From Deltaproteobacteria bacterium (GTDB lineage: Bacteria; Desulfobacterota; Binatia; DP-6): DNA of 7,169 nt. The position numbers and the translations under genes are program-made. Below are positions 1 to 5,350 of this stretch, piece after piece; position 1 is the stretch's first letter; each line of letters begins with the position of its first letter. The DNA is taken from contig VBLD01000267.1 in NCBI GenBank assembly GCA_005879205.1, forward strand, positions 7,243 through 14,411, written 5' to 3'. The notes under the pieces are model-generated. The model worked only from the letters and a program-made list of their open reading frames with translations. It had not been told where the DNA came from and did not search any database.

Positions 1-1
1 C

Positions 2-586
2 ACGGTACCGGCGAACACGGACGTTGCCTTCGATAGCGGGAACGCGACGAGCTACGGGACCGAGTCGCAGGTGGAGGTTCCGGACGTACCGAGGATCGCC
101 GGGCAGTCGGGCACCCTTTCGTTCTGGCTCCAGCCGCAGTGGGACGAGGGCAACCGCGACGACGCCACGCTGGTGCAGCTCGGCGACAGCCGCCTCCAGG
201 TGATCAAGAACGTCAATTTCCTCCGCTTCGAGTTCACCGACGACAACGGCGTGACCGGCGGCATCGGAGCGCCGATCGCCGACTGGAAGGCGGGCGAATC
301 GCACCAGATCACGACGACGTGGAACGGAAGCCAGTTCTCCCTCTACTTCGACGGACAGCTCGTCAGCCAAACGGTGCACGACGGTCGGGTCACCCTGGCG
401 CGCGACACGAAGCTCTTCATCGGATCGGACTTCCCGGAAAGCCGTCCGGTGGCGTCGGGGACGATCGGAGGGCTGGAGCTGCACAACCAGCAGTGGTCGC
501 TGAACCAGGTGGCGAATCAGTATCAGTCGGCCGTCGGTGGGAAGAACACGCCCGGCGCTTCGCCCGGCGGGGCGTCGCAGCGATAG
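2..586 (+). CDS. LamG/concanavalin A-like domain protein, C-terminal part
   Basis: The reading frame is open from the left edge, so the start codon and N-terminus lie outside the window; 194 residues and a TAG stop are visible. The visible part looks like a LamG (concanavalin A-like lectin/glucanase) beta-sandwich. It has a strand reading GTLSFWLQPQW, followed by a 'W-hydrophobic' surface strand (SHQITTTWNGSQFSLYFDGQ) and the closing FIGSDF / GTIGGLELHNQ strands, an order typical of LamG domains. These domains bind glycans or proteins outside the cell. The last 16 residues are Gly/Ser/Pro-rich and probably disordered. No catalytic residues can be assigned, so binding rather than hydrolysis is the safer reading. 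The GTG at 71 could be mistaken for a start, but the domain clearly begins before it. The fold assignment is fairly sure; the ligand is unknown. Confidence 0.8.
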   Translation, partial: TVPANTDVAFDSGNATSYGTESQVEVPDVPRIAGQSGTLSFWLQPQWDEGNRDDATLVQLGDSRLQVIKNVNFLRFEFTDDNGVTGGIGAPIADWKAGESHQITTTWNGSQFSLYFDGQLVSQTVHDGRVTLARDTKLFIGSDFPESRPVASGTIGGLELHNQQWSLNQVANQYQSAVGGKNTPGASPGGASQR

Positions 587-613
587 CGCCGAACGAGCAC
601 CTGGCCTTCGGCG
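587..613 (+). terminator. Possible terminator hairpin after the LamG gene
   Basis: A perfect 7-bp stem, CGCCGAA (587-593) with TTCGGCG (607-613), encloses a 13-base loop and begins on the base after the TAG stop. No T-run follows it, so it does not meet the usual intrinsic terminator rule. Its position is the main argument; it may only protect the 3' end, or be chance in GC-rich DNA. Confidence 0.3.
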
Positions 614-932
614 GTGGGCCGCATTTACGCGATCTGGAGCTCGTGTCCTCCTCGCTCTTTCGCGTCCCCGGACGGCTGCCGCTTCGGTTCCGCGCCCGCT
701 GAGCGAGAGATGTTCTAGCGGTCTTGCTCTCTCGCTGGGTCCGACCTTCGACCGCGGAGACCGTCCCTTTCATTTCACCACTTGCACCGTCGCCACGAGC
801 CCTGTAGCGTGCCTGGACAGTGATGATCGACGTCGTGTTCGCGAGGCAGCGCCCATGGCGGCGCGGGAGTCTCCCAGTGACAGGTGCGCCGGAATGACCG
901 CGTTCAGCCGCCCCCCCACCGTCTGTGAGAAC
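614..932. other. Intergenic region with one inverted repeat, no confident gene
   Basis: I see no convincing coding sequence in this stretch of about 320 bases. It holds a 9-bp inverted repeat, AGCGAGAGA (702-710) and TCTCTCGCT (728-736), with a 17-base loop. It also holds a promoter-like pair before the zinc-ribbon gene, listed separately. The frame of the zinc-ribbon gene is open through much of the stretch, but its residues show no domain before 933. Confidence 0.5.
782..810 (+). promoter_or_regulatory. Candidate promoter of the zinc-ribbon gene
   Basis: TTGCAC (782-787) and TAGCGT (805-810) are separated by 17 bases, close to the sigma-70 type layout. The first transcribed base would fall near 817, leaving a leader of about 115 bases before the chosen ATG at 933, or about 40 bases before an in-frame ATG at 855. 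The -10 match is only partial, so this is a suggestion. Confidence 0.3.
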
Positions 933-1106
933 ATGAACCACAGACGAGCCAACTCTCCCGTGGCGCACTGCCCGCAATGCGGCGCGGTCGTGAACCGAAA
1001 CCTGCCCCGGCGGCTGTGCACCGACGCAGAGCATGCGGTCTCGCGGCGGCAGGGCTCGACGTACTGTGTCGGCTGCGGCGTGCAGCTGATCGTCGGTCGC
1101 CCCTGA
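933..1106 (+). CDS. Small zinc-ribbon protein (57 aa)
   Basis: A 57-residue protein starting MNHRRANSP. It has two zinc-knuckle pairs: CPQCG at Cys13/Cys16 and CVGCG at Cys45/Cys48. Cys29 and His34 lie between them and might also take part. Four cysteines in two CxxC-G knuckles are typical of a zinc ribbon, a fold used to bind nucleic acid or partner proteins; no more exact role can be read. The middle is rich in Arg (RRLCTD, SRRQGS), consistent with RNA or DNA contact. In-frame ATG codons also occur at 855 and 894; 933 is chosen because the residues before it look non-conserved in character, but no strong ribosome binding site decides it. It converges on the GST gene, ending 44 bases from that gene's stop. 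Confidence 0.65.
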   Translation: MNHRRANSPVAHCPQCGAVVNRNLPRRLCTDAEHAVSRRQGSTYCVGCGVQLIVGRP

Positions 1107-1150
1107 CGACGGACGGCCGCTCGGCGCCGGACGCCCGATAGCGCAGCCGC

Positions 1151-1724
1151 TCAGGCGCTTTGCGCGCGCGCGAGGGCTGGACGCGCCGTGCAGCGACGCA
1201 GCCAGTCGTTCGCACGGGGCGCGCCGGCGAGGTCCAGGCCGGCGAGTGGCACCCAGGCGAGGACCGAGGCGACGTTCAGGTCGGCGACCGTGAAGACGTC
1301 GCCCAGAAGATAGGACGTGTCGGCAAGGGCGCCGTCCAGCACGGCGAGCGGGCGCTTGAAGCGCTCGCCGCTCCGGAAAGACGCGGCGGTGGAGGAGCGC
1401 CGTGATGACCGGCTCCTCGGCCTCGGTCATCACCCAGAAGCTCCACTGCAATGCGCGACCCTCGTCGGCGAGGGTGCGCGGCCAGAGACCCTTGTCGTAC
1501 TTGCGCGCGAGGTAGAGGTTGATGGCCATCGACTCCCAGAGAACGACGCCGTCGTCGTCGAGCGCCGGGATGTGGCCGTTCGGGTTGATGCGCAGGTAGA
1601 CGGGCTCGCGCGTCGCGCCGGTCGCGAAGTCGGTCTTGACGTTCTCGTACGGGAGCCCGAGTTCCTCGAGCATCCAGAGACATCGCATCGCGCGCGAGCG
1701 CGGCACGCCGTAGAGCTTGATCAT
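1151..1724 (-). pseudogene. Glutathione S-transferase family protein, frameshifted in the middle
   Basis: The N-terminal part (1724 down to about 1375) is a clear GST thioredoxin-like domain. It starts MIKLYGVPRSRAMRCLWMLE, with Ser10/Arg11 near the usual glutathione-activating site, the cis-proline loop NPNGHIPAL (47-55) and the glutathione gamma-Glu-binding pair Glu64-Ser65. The all-helical C-terminal domain, including YLLGDVFTVADLNVASVL with the conserved N-capping box of GST helix 6, is read in a different frame and ends at the TGA at 1151-1153. Start to stop is 574 bases, one more than a multiple of three, so one extra base (or two missing) lies near 1357-1400. Joined, the protein would be about 190 residues, near the usual 200-210. 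GGAGG lies 5 bases before the ATG. GSTs conjugate glutathione to electrophiles in the cytoplasm; the substrate is not predictable. Either a true pseudogene or a sequence error. Confidence 0.85.
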
Positions 1725-1729
1725 CGCGT

Positions 1730-1734
1730 CCTCC
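1730..1734 (-). promoter_or_regulatory. Ribosome binding site of the GST gene
   Basis: GGAGG on the minus strand, 5 bases before the ATG at 1724. It fixes the start. The same frame stays open far upstream without coding character. Confidence 0.7.
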
Positions 1735-2000
1735 GTGGAGGAGGGACACTTAGCGCAGGTCGCGCGGCTGGGGAAAGAGCGCCGCACGGAGGCCGACGCG
1801 GCAGGTGCCGTCGGCCCGCGCACGGCGCCCGCGACGGCCCCGGCGGTCGCGACGTCGGCCCGCCTTCCTCGGTTCTGGCAGCATCGCAATTCGCTGCGAG
1901 CGGTCGCGCAGCGGTGAGAGGCGCGCAACGACGGATACGCTCGGATTCGTGGAGCTTTCTCTCTCGCTCGCTGGCACAGGACTTGTTCTGATGCCGCGCC

Positions 2001-2007
2001 GGAGGGG
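2001..2007 (+). promoter_or_regulatory. Ribosome binding site of the 114-aa gene
   Basis: GGAGGGG lies 3-4 bases before the ATG at 2011 and supports that start. An ATG at 1991, in another frame, is not preceded by such a site. Confidence 0.6.
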
Positions 2008-2010
2008 CTC

Positions 2011-2355
2011 ATGCACTATCACGTCATCCTACGCGACGGGACGCCCGCGCGCCCGGCACGGGTCGAAACATTTCCAATCCTCGAGGAGGCGGAGAGCGCC
2101 GCCCAGCTGCTCAGCGAGCGGCACATCCAGCCGAGCTGGATCCCGAACCGGTACCCGGGCCGGCCGTCTCGCCTGCACGAGGTCGCGGTCTTCCTCGATC
2201 GGCGGACGCTGTCACGGCGCGAGGTGTCGATCCTGCGCTGCGACGGCGCCGAGATGGTCGGCGAGCTCGCCTGCTACGTGAACCGCCACGGCGATGCGGT
2301 ACTGCCCGTGCGGTACTTCGACGCTCGCACCGCGGCGGCGCCCTCGACGCATTGA
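2011..2355 (+). CDS. Hypothetical protein (114 aa)
   Basis: I do not recognise this protein. It begins MHYHVILRDG, has no signal peptide or membrane segment, and looks like a small soluble alpha/beta protein. A strand at 2-8 is followed by an amphipathic helix around FPILEEAESAAQLLSERH (residues about 21-38), then strands around VAVFLDRR and VLPVRYFDA. The last ten residues are Ala/Thr/Ser-rich and probably disordered. Third-position G/C preference is strong throughout, which supports it as a real gene. A good ribosome binding site precedes the ATG. It is transcribed away from the GST gene and converges on the Cys-rich gene, with 14 bases between the two stops. No function is proposed. Confidence 0.7.
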   Translation: MHYHVILRDGTPARPARVETFPILEEAESAAQLLSERHIQPSWIPNRYPGRPSRLHEVAVFLDRRTLSRREVSILRCDGAEMVGELACYVNRHGDAVLPVRYFDARTAAAPSTH

Positions 2356-2369
2356 CCGGTAGAGTCCGC

Positions 2370-2930
2370 TCAGTCGACGAAGGCGCCGCTCGGCGAGCCG
2401 CCCTGGCAGGCTGCGAGGCATCCTCGGAGCATCGCGGCGCAGTCGGCTTCGCCGTCGCGGACGTGGTTCGCGCAGCCCCTCAGGCAGGCGGCGACCTGAC
2501 TCGTCGCCGTCCGTAGGCAGGAGACGGGGTCTGCGGTCTGGCGACAGGCCGCGGCGGCGGCGCGGCCCTGCGCGAGGCAGTCTTGCGCGCAGCTCTTTCC
2601 GGTCGCCTGCACGCCCTGCATGCAGCTTGCCATCTGCTGCCCGCAGGCCCCCGTGCATGGGGACGGCGGCGGGCAGCTCGTCCGACACTCGCCGAGCGCC
2701 GACCGGCATGCCCGGCGGGCTGTCAGGACGTCGGCGAGGCAGCTCGTGCGGCAGTGCGGGGAGGCGCTCGAGCGACACGTCGCGCGGCAGGACGAGAAGG
2801 CGGTGCGCGCCTCCATCATGCAGGCCCGCTTGCCGACCGCACAACCCGTCGAGCACTGCGCGGCCGTGGTGCGGGGCGCCGCCGCGACGAGAGCCACCGC
2901 CAATGCGGCGAGGATGTATCTTCGCTTCAT
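2370..2930 (-). CDS. Secreted cysteine-rich protein with repeated C-x3-C helices (186 aa)
   Basis: A signal peptide is clear: MKRR, a hydrophobic core LAALAVALVAAA, and a likely signal peptidase site after TTAA (about residue 24). The mature part, about 162 residues, holds 22 cysteines. Eight pairs have the form C-x3-C, for example CRATC, CRTSC (twice), CTGAC, CAQDC, CLRGC and CLAAC. Five of them are preceded by a further Cys at a spacing of exactly 6 or 10 intervening residues. No CxxCH haem motif is present. Positions i, i+7 or i+11, then +4, fall on one face of a helix, so I infer a bundle of short helices stapled by disulfides in the periplasm or outside the cell. A metal-binding role is an alternative. 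GGGAGG lies 9 bases before the ATG. I do not recognise a named family; similar Cys-rich secreted proteins are, as I recall, common in uncultured deltaproteobacterial genomes. Confidence 0.85.
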   Translation of the reverse strand: MKRRYILAALAVALVAAAPRTTAAQCSTGCAVGKRACMMEARTAFSSCRATCRSSASPHCRTSCLADVLTARRACRSALGECRTSCPPPSPCTGACGQQMASCMQGVQATGKSCAQDCLAQGRAAAAACRQTADPVSCLRTATSQVAACLRGCANHVRDGEADCAAMLRGCLAACQGGSPSGAFVD

Positions 2931-3263
2931 GCCGTAGAGCCTCCCAACCTTCGCCGCGCCGTTCTCCGGGAGCCGCGGCGATCATCGCTCGCGACCCGCC
3001 GGTGTGCAGCCTGCGGTATGCCTCGATGCAGGTTCCGAGCCGCGGGACGCCGCGGAGAATCCCGCGTCCTTCCGGGCCTCGCGAGCATCGGGCGCGCAGG
3101 GCGCGGCACAGCAGTGCCAGGGCAGTGAGCGGGAGTGGCACACGGCAAGCCCGCCTGGCGAGCCCACGCCCGCGAACCGCATAGATTGACCGCCGCACGG
3201 CGACCCGCCTAAAACCGACCGCGTGCGACGGGCGTCCCTGGCGGCGCGGAGGCTGCTGCGCGC
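2931..3263. other. Divergent intergenic region
   Basis: About 330 bases separate the Cys-rich gene (minus) and the hydratase/isomerase gene (plus), so both promoters should lie here. The minus side holds GGGAGG at 2940-2945 as ribosome binding site. The plus side holds the promoter candidate at 3186-3215. Short open frames on both strands lack any recognisable domain and I read them as chance. Confidence 0.55.
3186..3215 (+). promoter_or_regulatory. Candidate sigma-70 type promoter of the hydratase/isomerase gene
   Basis: TTGACC (3186-3191; 5 of 6 to TTGACA) and TAAAAC (3210-3215; 4 of 6 to TATAAT) are spaced by 18 bases in a locally less GC-rich patch. Transcription would begin near 3222, about 40 bases before the GTG at 3264. 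Confidence 0.5.
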
Positions 3264-4063
3264 GTGAGCACCGTCCGGGCCGACGAGAGGGCTGGCGGCT
3301 CACGCTCGACCGGCCGCCGGCCAACGCCCTCGACGAGCAGCTGCTCGCCGACCTCGGCGCCGCACTGGCCTCCGCCGCGGCCGACGACGCCGTGCGTGCG
3401 ATCGTCCTCACCGGCGCGGGCGCGTTCTTTTGCGGGGGTTTCGATCTCTCCGCACCGCGGCGGGACGAGGCGGCGGCCCGCCGCCTCCGCGAGCTCTATC
3501 GCGAGTCGCACCTCGGGCTCTTCACGCTTCCGAAGCCGACGGTCGCGATGGTCGCAGCGCACGCGATCGCCGGCGGGCTCGTTCTCGCACTCGCCTGCGA
3601 CTACCGGCTCGGTGTCGACGGCGACTATCGCCTCGGCCTCAACGAGGCGGCGATCGGGGCTTCCTTTCCGAAGGTGGCCTTCGAGATCGTGCGGCTCCGC
3701 CTCACCCACGCCCGCGCGAGCGAGCTGCTGCTCGGCGCCGCCCTGTATCCGGCGAACGAGGCGATCCGTCTCGGCGTCGTCGACGAGATGATACCTGCCG
3801 ATCGGCTGGAGGCGACGGTGGTGCGGCGTGCCGCGCGGCTGGGGGCCTTCCCGCGCGAGGCATACGCCCACGCGAAGGCGGCGCTCGTCGCCGAGGCGGT
3901 CGCGCGCGTCGAGGCCGAGACCGAGGAAGAGGCGGCGCGCGGCGCTGCGGTATGGACCACGCCCGAGAGCAGCGCGGCCCGCGCGGCGCAACGCGAAAGG
4001 CTCGGGCGCGCGCGCTGGCGGCCACGCGCCGGCACGGCGGCCAACCGCCGGGAGAGGTCGTGA
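3264..4063 (+). CDS. Enoyl-CoA hydratase/isomerase family protein, apparent 5' frameshift
   Basis: Crotonase-fold protein. From about 3293 the frame reads WRLTLDRPPANALDEQLL, the typical first strand and helix. It continues with the oxyanion-hole segment FFCGGFDLS (CGGFD at 3431-3445), AIAGGLVLALACDYRLG, and GLNEAAIG with its Glu codon at 3644-3646, and ends in the usual C-terminal helix. In that frame there is no ATG, GTG or TTG between the stop at 3182 and 3392. A GTG at 3264, with GGAGG 11 bases before it, opens MSTVRADE in another frame. Removing two bases or adding one near 3287-3291 joins them as STVRADE-GWRLTLDRP, giving about 265 residues, a normal length. The first hydratase Glu (GGCEL in rat mitochondrial hydratase) is Val here (codon 3581-3583), while the second is kept, as in delta3-delta2-enoyl-CoA isomerases. 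I therefore favour isomerase activity. Cytoplasmic, acyl-CoA metabolism. Confidence 0.88.
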
Positions 4064-4079
4064 CCCTGCACTCGGGCCC

Positions 4080-4250
4080 TCACCTCCACCCACGACGACA
4101 CCCACCACGCCGCCCGTCGCAACCACCACGACGACCACACCTCGAGCACGACGCTGCTGGCGTCGGTCTGCGACAATGGCATCCTCGAGCGCGGCGAGCA
4201 GTGCGAGGGGTCCGGACTGCCTCTTCGACGTGAGCGGCTGTACGCGCTAG
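4080..4250 (+). pseudogene. Remnant of a secreted Thr-rich/Cys protein C-terminus
   Basis: Three coding-like pieces lie in order but in two frames. First, a low-complexity Pro/Thr linker (PPPTTTPTTPPVATTTTTT, 4080 to about 4138). Second, in the next frame, SSTTLLASVCDNGILERGEQ (from 4142), then CEGSG. Third, back in the first frame, PDCLFDVSGCTR and a TAG at 4248-4250. The CxNGxxExGEQC motif followed by spaced Cys is a recurring element of secreted Cys-rich proteins, usually after a Thr-rich linker. The second switch is explained by one extra G in the GGGG run at 4207-4210, and the first by one missing or two extra bases near 4140. No N-terminal part exists: the sequence just upstream is the hydratase/isomerase gene, whose stop is at 4063. 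I infer a fragment left after loss of the rest, possibly further damaged by consensus errors. Confidence 0.55.
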
Positions 4251-4967
4251 GGCGTCGTGTCGACGTCGTCGCGCACGAGCTGCGGCACGGCTCCGCTCGG
4301 ACTGGTGACCAGGAGCGAGACGTCCACCTTGCCCGCCGGCACCATGTCCTTCACCTTGCGGGTGATCGGGATGTCCGGGAAGTGCGAGTGGAGGTTCAGC
4401 GCCGCCACCGCCTCGGGCGCGCGCGGGTCGAGCGTGGCGCTGATCTGGTCGACCAGGGCGCGCTCGAGCGGACCGCCCACGCAGGTGATGAGGTTCGGCA
4501 GATTGCACACGTACGTCGGGTCGAGGGCGACGCAGCCGGCGTTCAATGTGGCGAAGTTGAGTCCCTCGGCCTGGGAGCCGCACAGCTCGTCCAGCGTCAG
4601 GTCCTGGCACCCCGTGGTGATGTGCGTCTGCTTGTTCAGCTCGTACGTGTCGATCTTCGCCGTCTGCTGGTCGCAGATCTCCTGCGCGGCGTCCATGCAG
4701 GCGCCGAACGCCGCGTTCGACGAGGGGTCGTCGGGATCGCAGCAACCGGGCTGGAGGTCCGGATCGCACGGCGGACCGAAGGCCCCCTCCTCGCACTCGA
4801 TCTGGCACTCGGCGACGCCCTGCGTGCACTTGAGGGTGGCGGCGCGGATCACCCGCATCGCGAAGGTGGCTCCCTCGCTGGCGATGCGCCGCTGGCACTT
4901 CGCCTGGTGGGCGATGTCGGCCGCCGCGAGCCCGGCCGTAACGAGGATGACGAGCAGCGCGATCCAT
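4247..4967 (-). CDS. Secreted cysteine-rich protein (about 239 aa), start out of frame
   Basis: The main frame, with an in-frame ATG at 4858, is clearly coding and ends in TAG at 4247-4249. Reading further upstream in the same frame gives a signal peptide, WIALLVILVTAGLAAADIA, then AKCQRRIASEGATFAMRVI and further Cys, so 4858 is not the true start. No ATG, GTG or TTG exists in that frame near the signal peptide. An ATG at 4967, with CGAGG before it, sits one base out of phase: dropping one base gives M-x-IALLVILV. I take 4967 as the likely start with a one-base phase break between 4967 and about 4961. The mature protein has 14 Cys, mostly in its first 140 residues, and a Cys-poor C-terminal 60-70 residues with a beta-like segment (VDVSLLVTSP). 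The KCQ...KC segment resembles a motif I recall from secreted proteins of uncultured deltaproteobacteria. Function unknown. Confidence 0.75.
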
Positions 4968-5153
4968 CCTCGGGTTCCCGGCAGGCCGGCAGCCGGCAGT
5001 CTCGTGCGACCTCCGCAGGCGCGTGGTGGCTTGCTAGCTAGGGAATCACTCTCGACGGGTGAGCGCTGCGCAGGCGACCGCCGAGCCCCGTCTGAAGGAC
5101 CACGCCTTGCGGGGATCGCCGCGCACCGTGGCCCGCCCTAGGCTCGTTCGCCA

Positions 5154-5171
5154 GGCCGCCCGCGGGCGGCC
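5154..5171. repeat. Perfect 18-bp palindrome
   Basis: GGCCGCCCG (5154-5162) is followed directly by its reverse complement CGGGCGGCC (5163-5171), with no spacer. It could be an operator-like dimer site or a chance result of GC-rich composition. Confidence 0.6.
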
Positions 5172-5276
5172 GGGCCTTCCGGGTGACGCGAGCGGTGCTG
5201 GCGCCGTCGTCGTCCGCGTGCTGATCGGGACGACGGCTTACGTCGCGGCGCTGGCGGTGTTCGCGCCCGGCGACGT

Positions 5277-5299
5277 CCACGAGCTCCGTGAGCTCGTGG
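5277..5299 (-). terminator. Hairpin downstream of the calcium-repeat protein gene
   Basis: CCACGAGCT (5277-5285) and AGCTCGTGG (5291-5299) form a perfect 9-bp stem with a 5-base loop. It lies about 50 bases past the stop of the minus-strand gene ending at 5351, a suitable position for a transcript end. No T-run follows on the minus strand, so a classical intrinsic terminator is not shown. Confidence 0.45.
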
Positions 5300-5350
5300 C
5301 CGCCATGCGACCGGCGCCGCGCCCCGATCAGGCCGGGTCGGCGCTCGGAC

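Larger units (their letters stand above)
4968..5350. other. Gene-poor region with strong inverted repeats
   Basis: No confident gene. It holds CTAGCTAG at 5034-5041, an 18-base palindrome at 5154-5171 and a 9-bp hairpin at 5277-5299, each noted separately. On the plus strand a frame from a GTG at 5059 to 5394 contains one possible membrane segment (VVVRVLIGTTAYVAALAVFA) followed by PGDVHELRELVAAMRP. This resembles the C-terminal end of multi-span membrane proteins such as polysaccharide flippases, so part of the region may be a gene remnant. The evidence is thin. Confidence 0.4.

Noticed and set aside
417..1723. Long open frame on the minus strand continuing past the GST N-terminal half
   Set aside because: After about position 1375 the residues become Arg/Ala/Pro-rich without domain character and run antisense to the zinc-ribbon gene and the LamG gene; it is read-through after the frameshift.
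2212..3411. 399-codon minus-strand frame
   Set aside because: It overlaps the signal-peptide protein at 2370-2930 in another frame and is dominated by Arg/Ala/Gly, as expected for a shadow in GC-rich DNA.
3209..4138. 309-codon frame antisense to the hydratase/isomerase gene
   Set aside because: The plus strand carries a clear crotonase fold with conserved motifs; the antisense frame has none.
4083..4140. ACC/ACG-rich stretch as a tandem repeat or CRISPR-like array
   Set aside because: The repeat is irregular and follows codon phase; it is a Thr/Pro linker. No direct repeats with unique spacers occur anywhere in the window.
4382..5041. 219-codon plus-strand frame antisense to the 14-Cys protein
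   Set aside because: Val/Arg/Leu-rich mirror of the real gene with no domain or plausible start.
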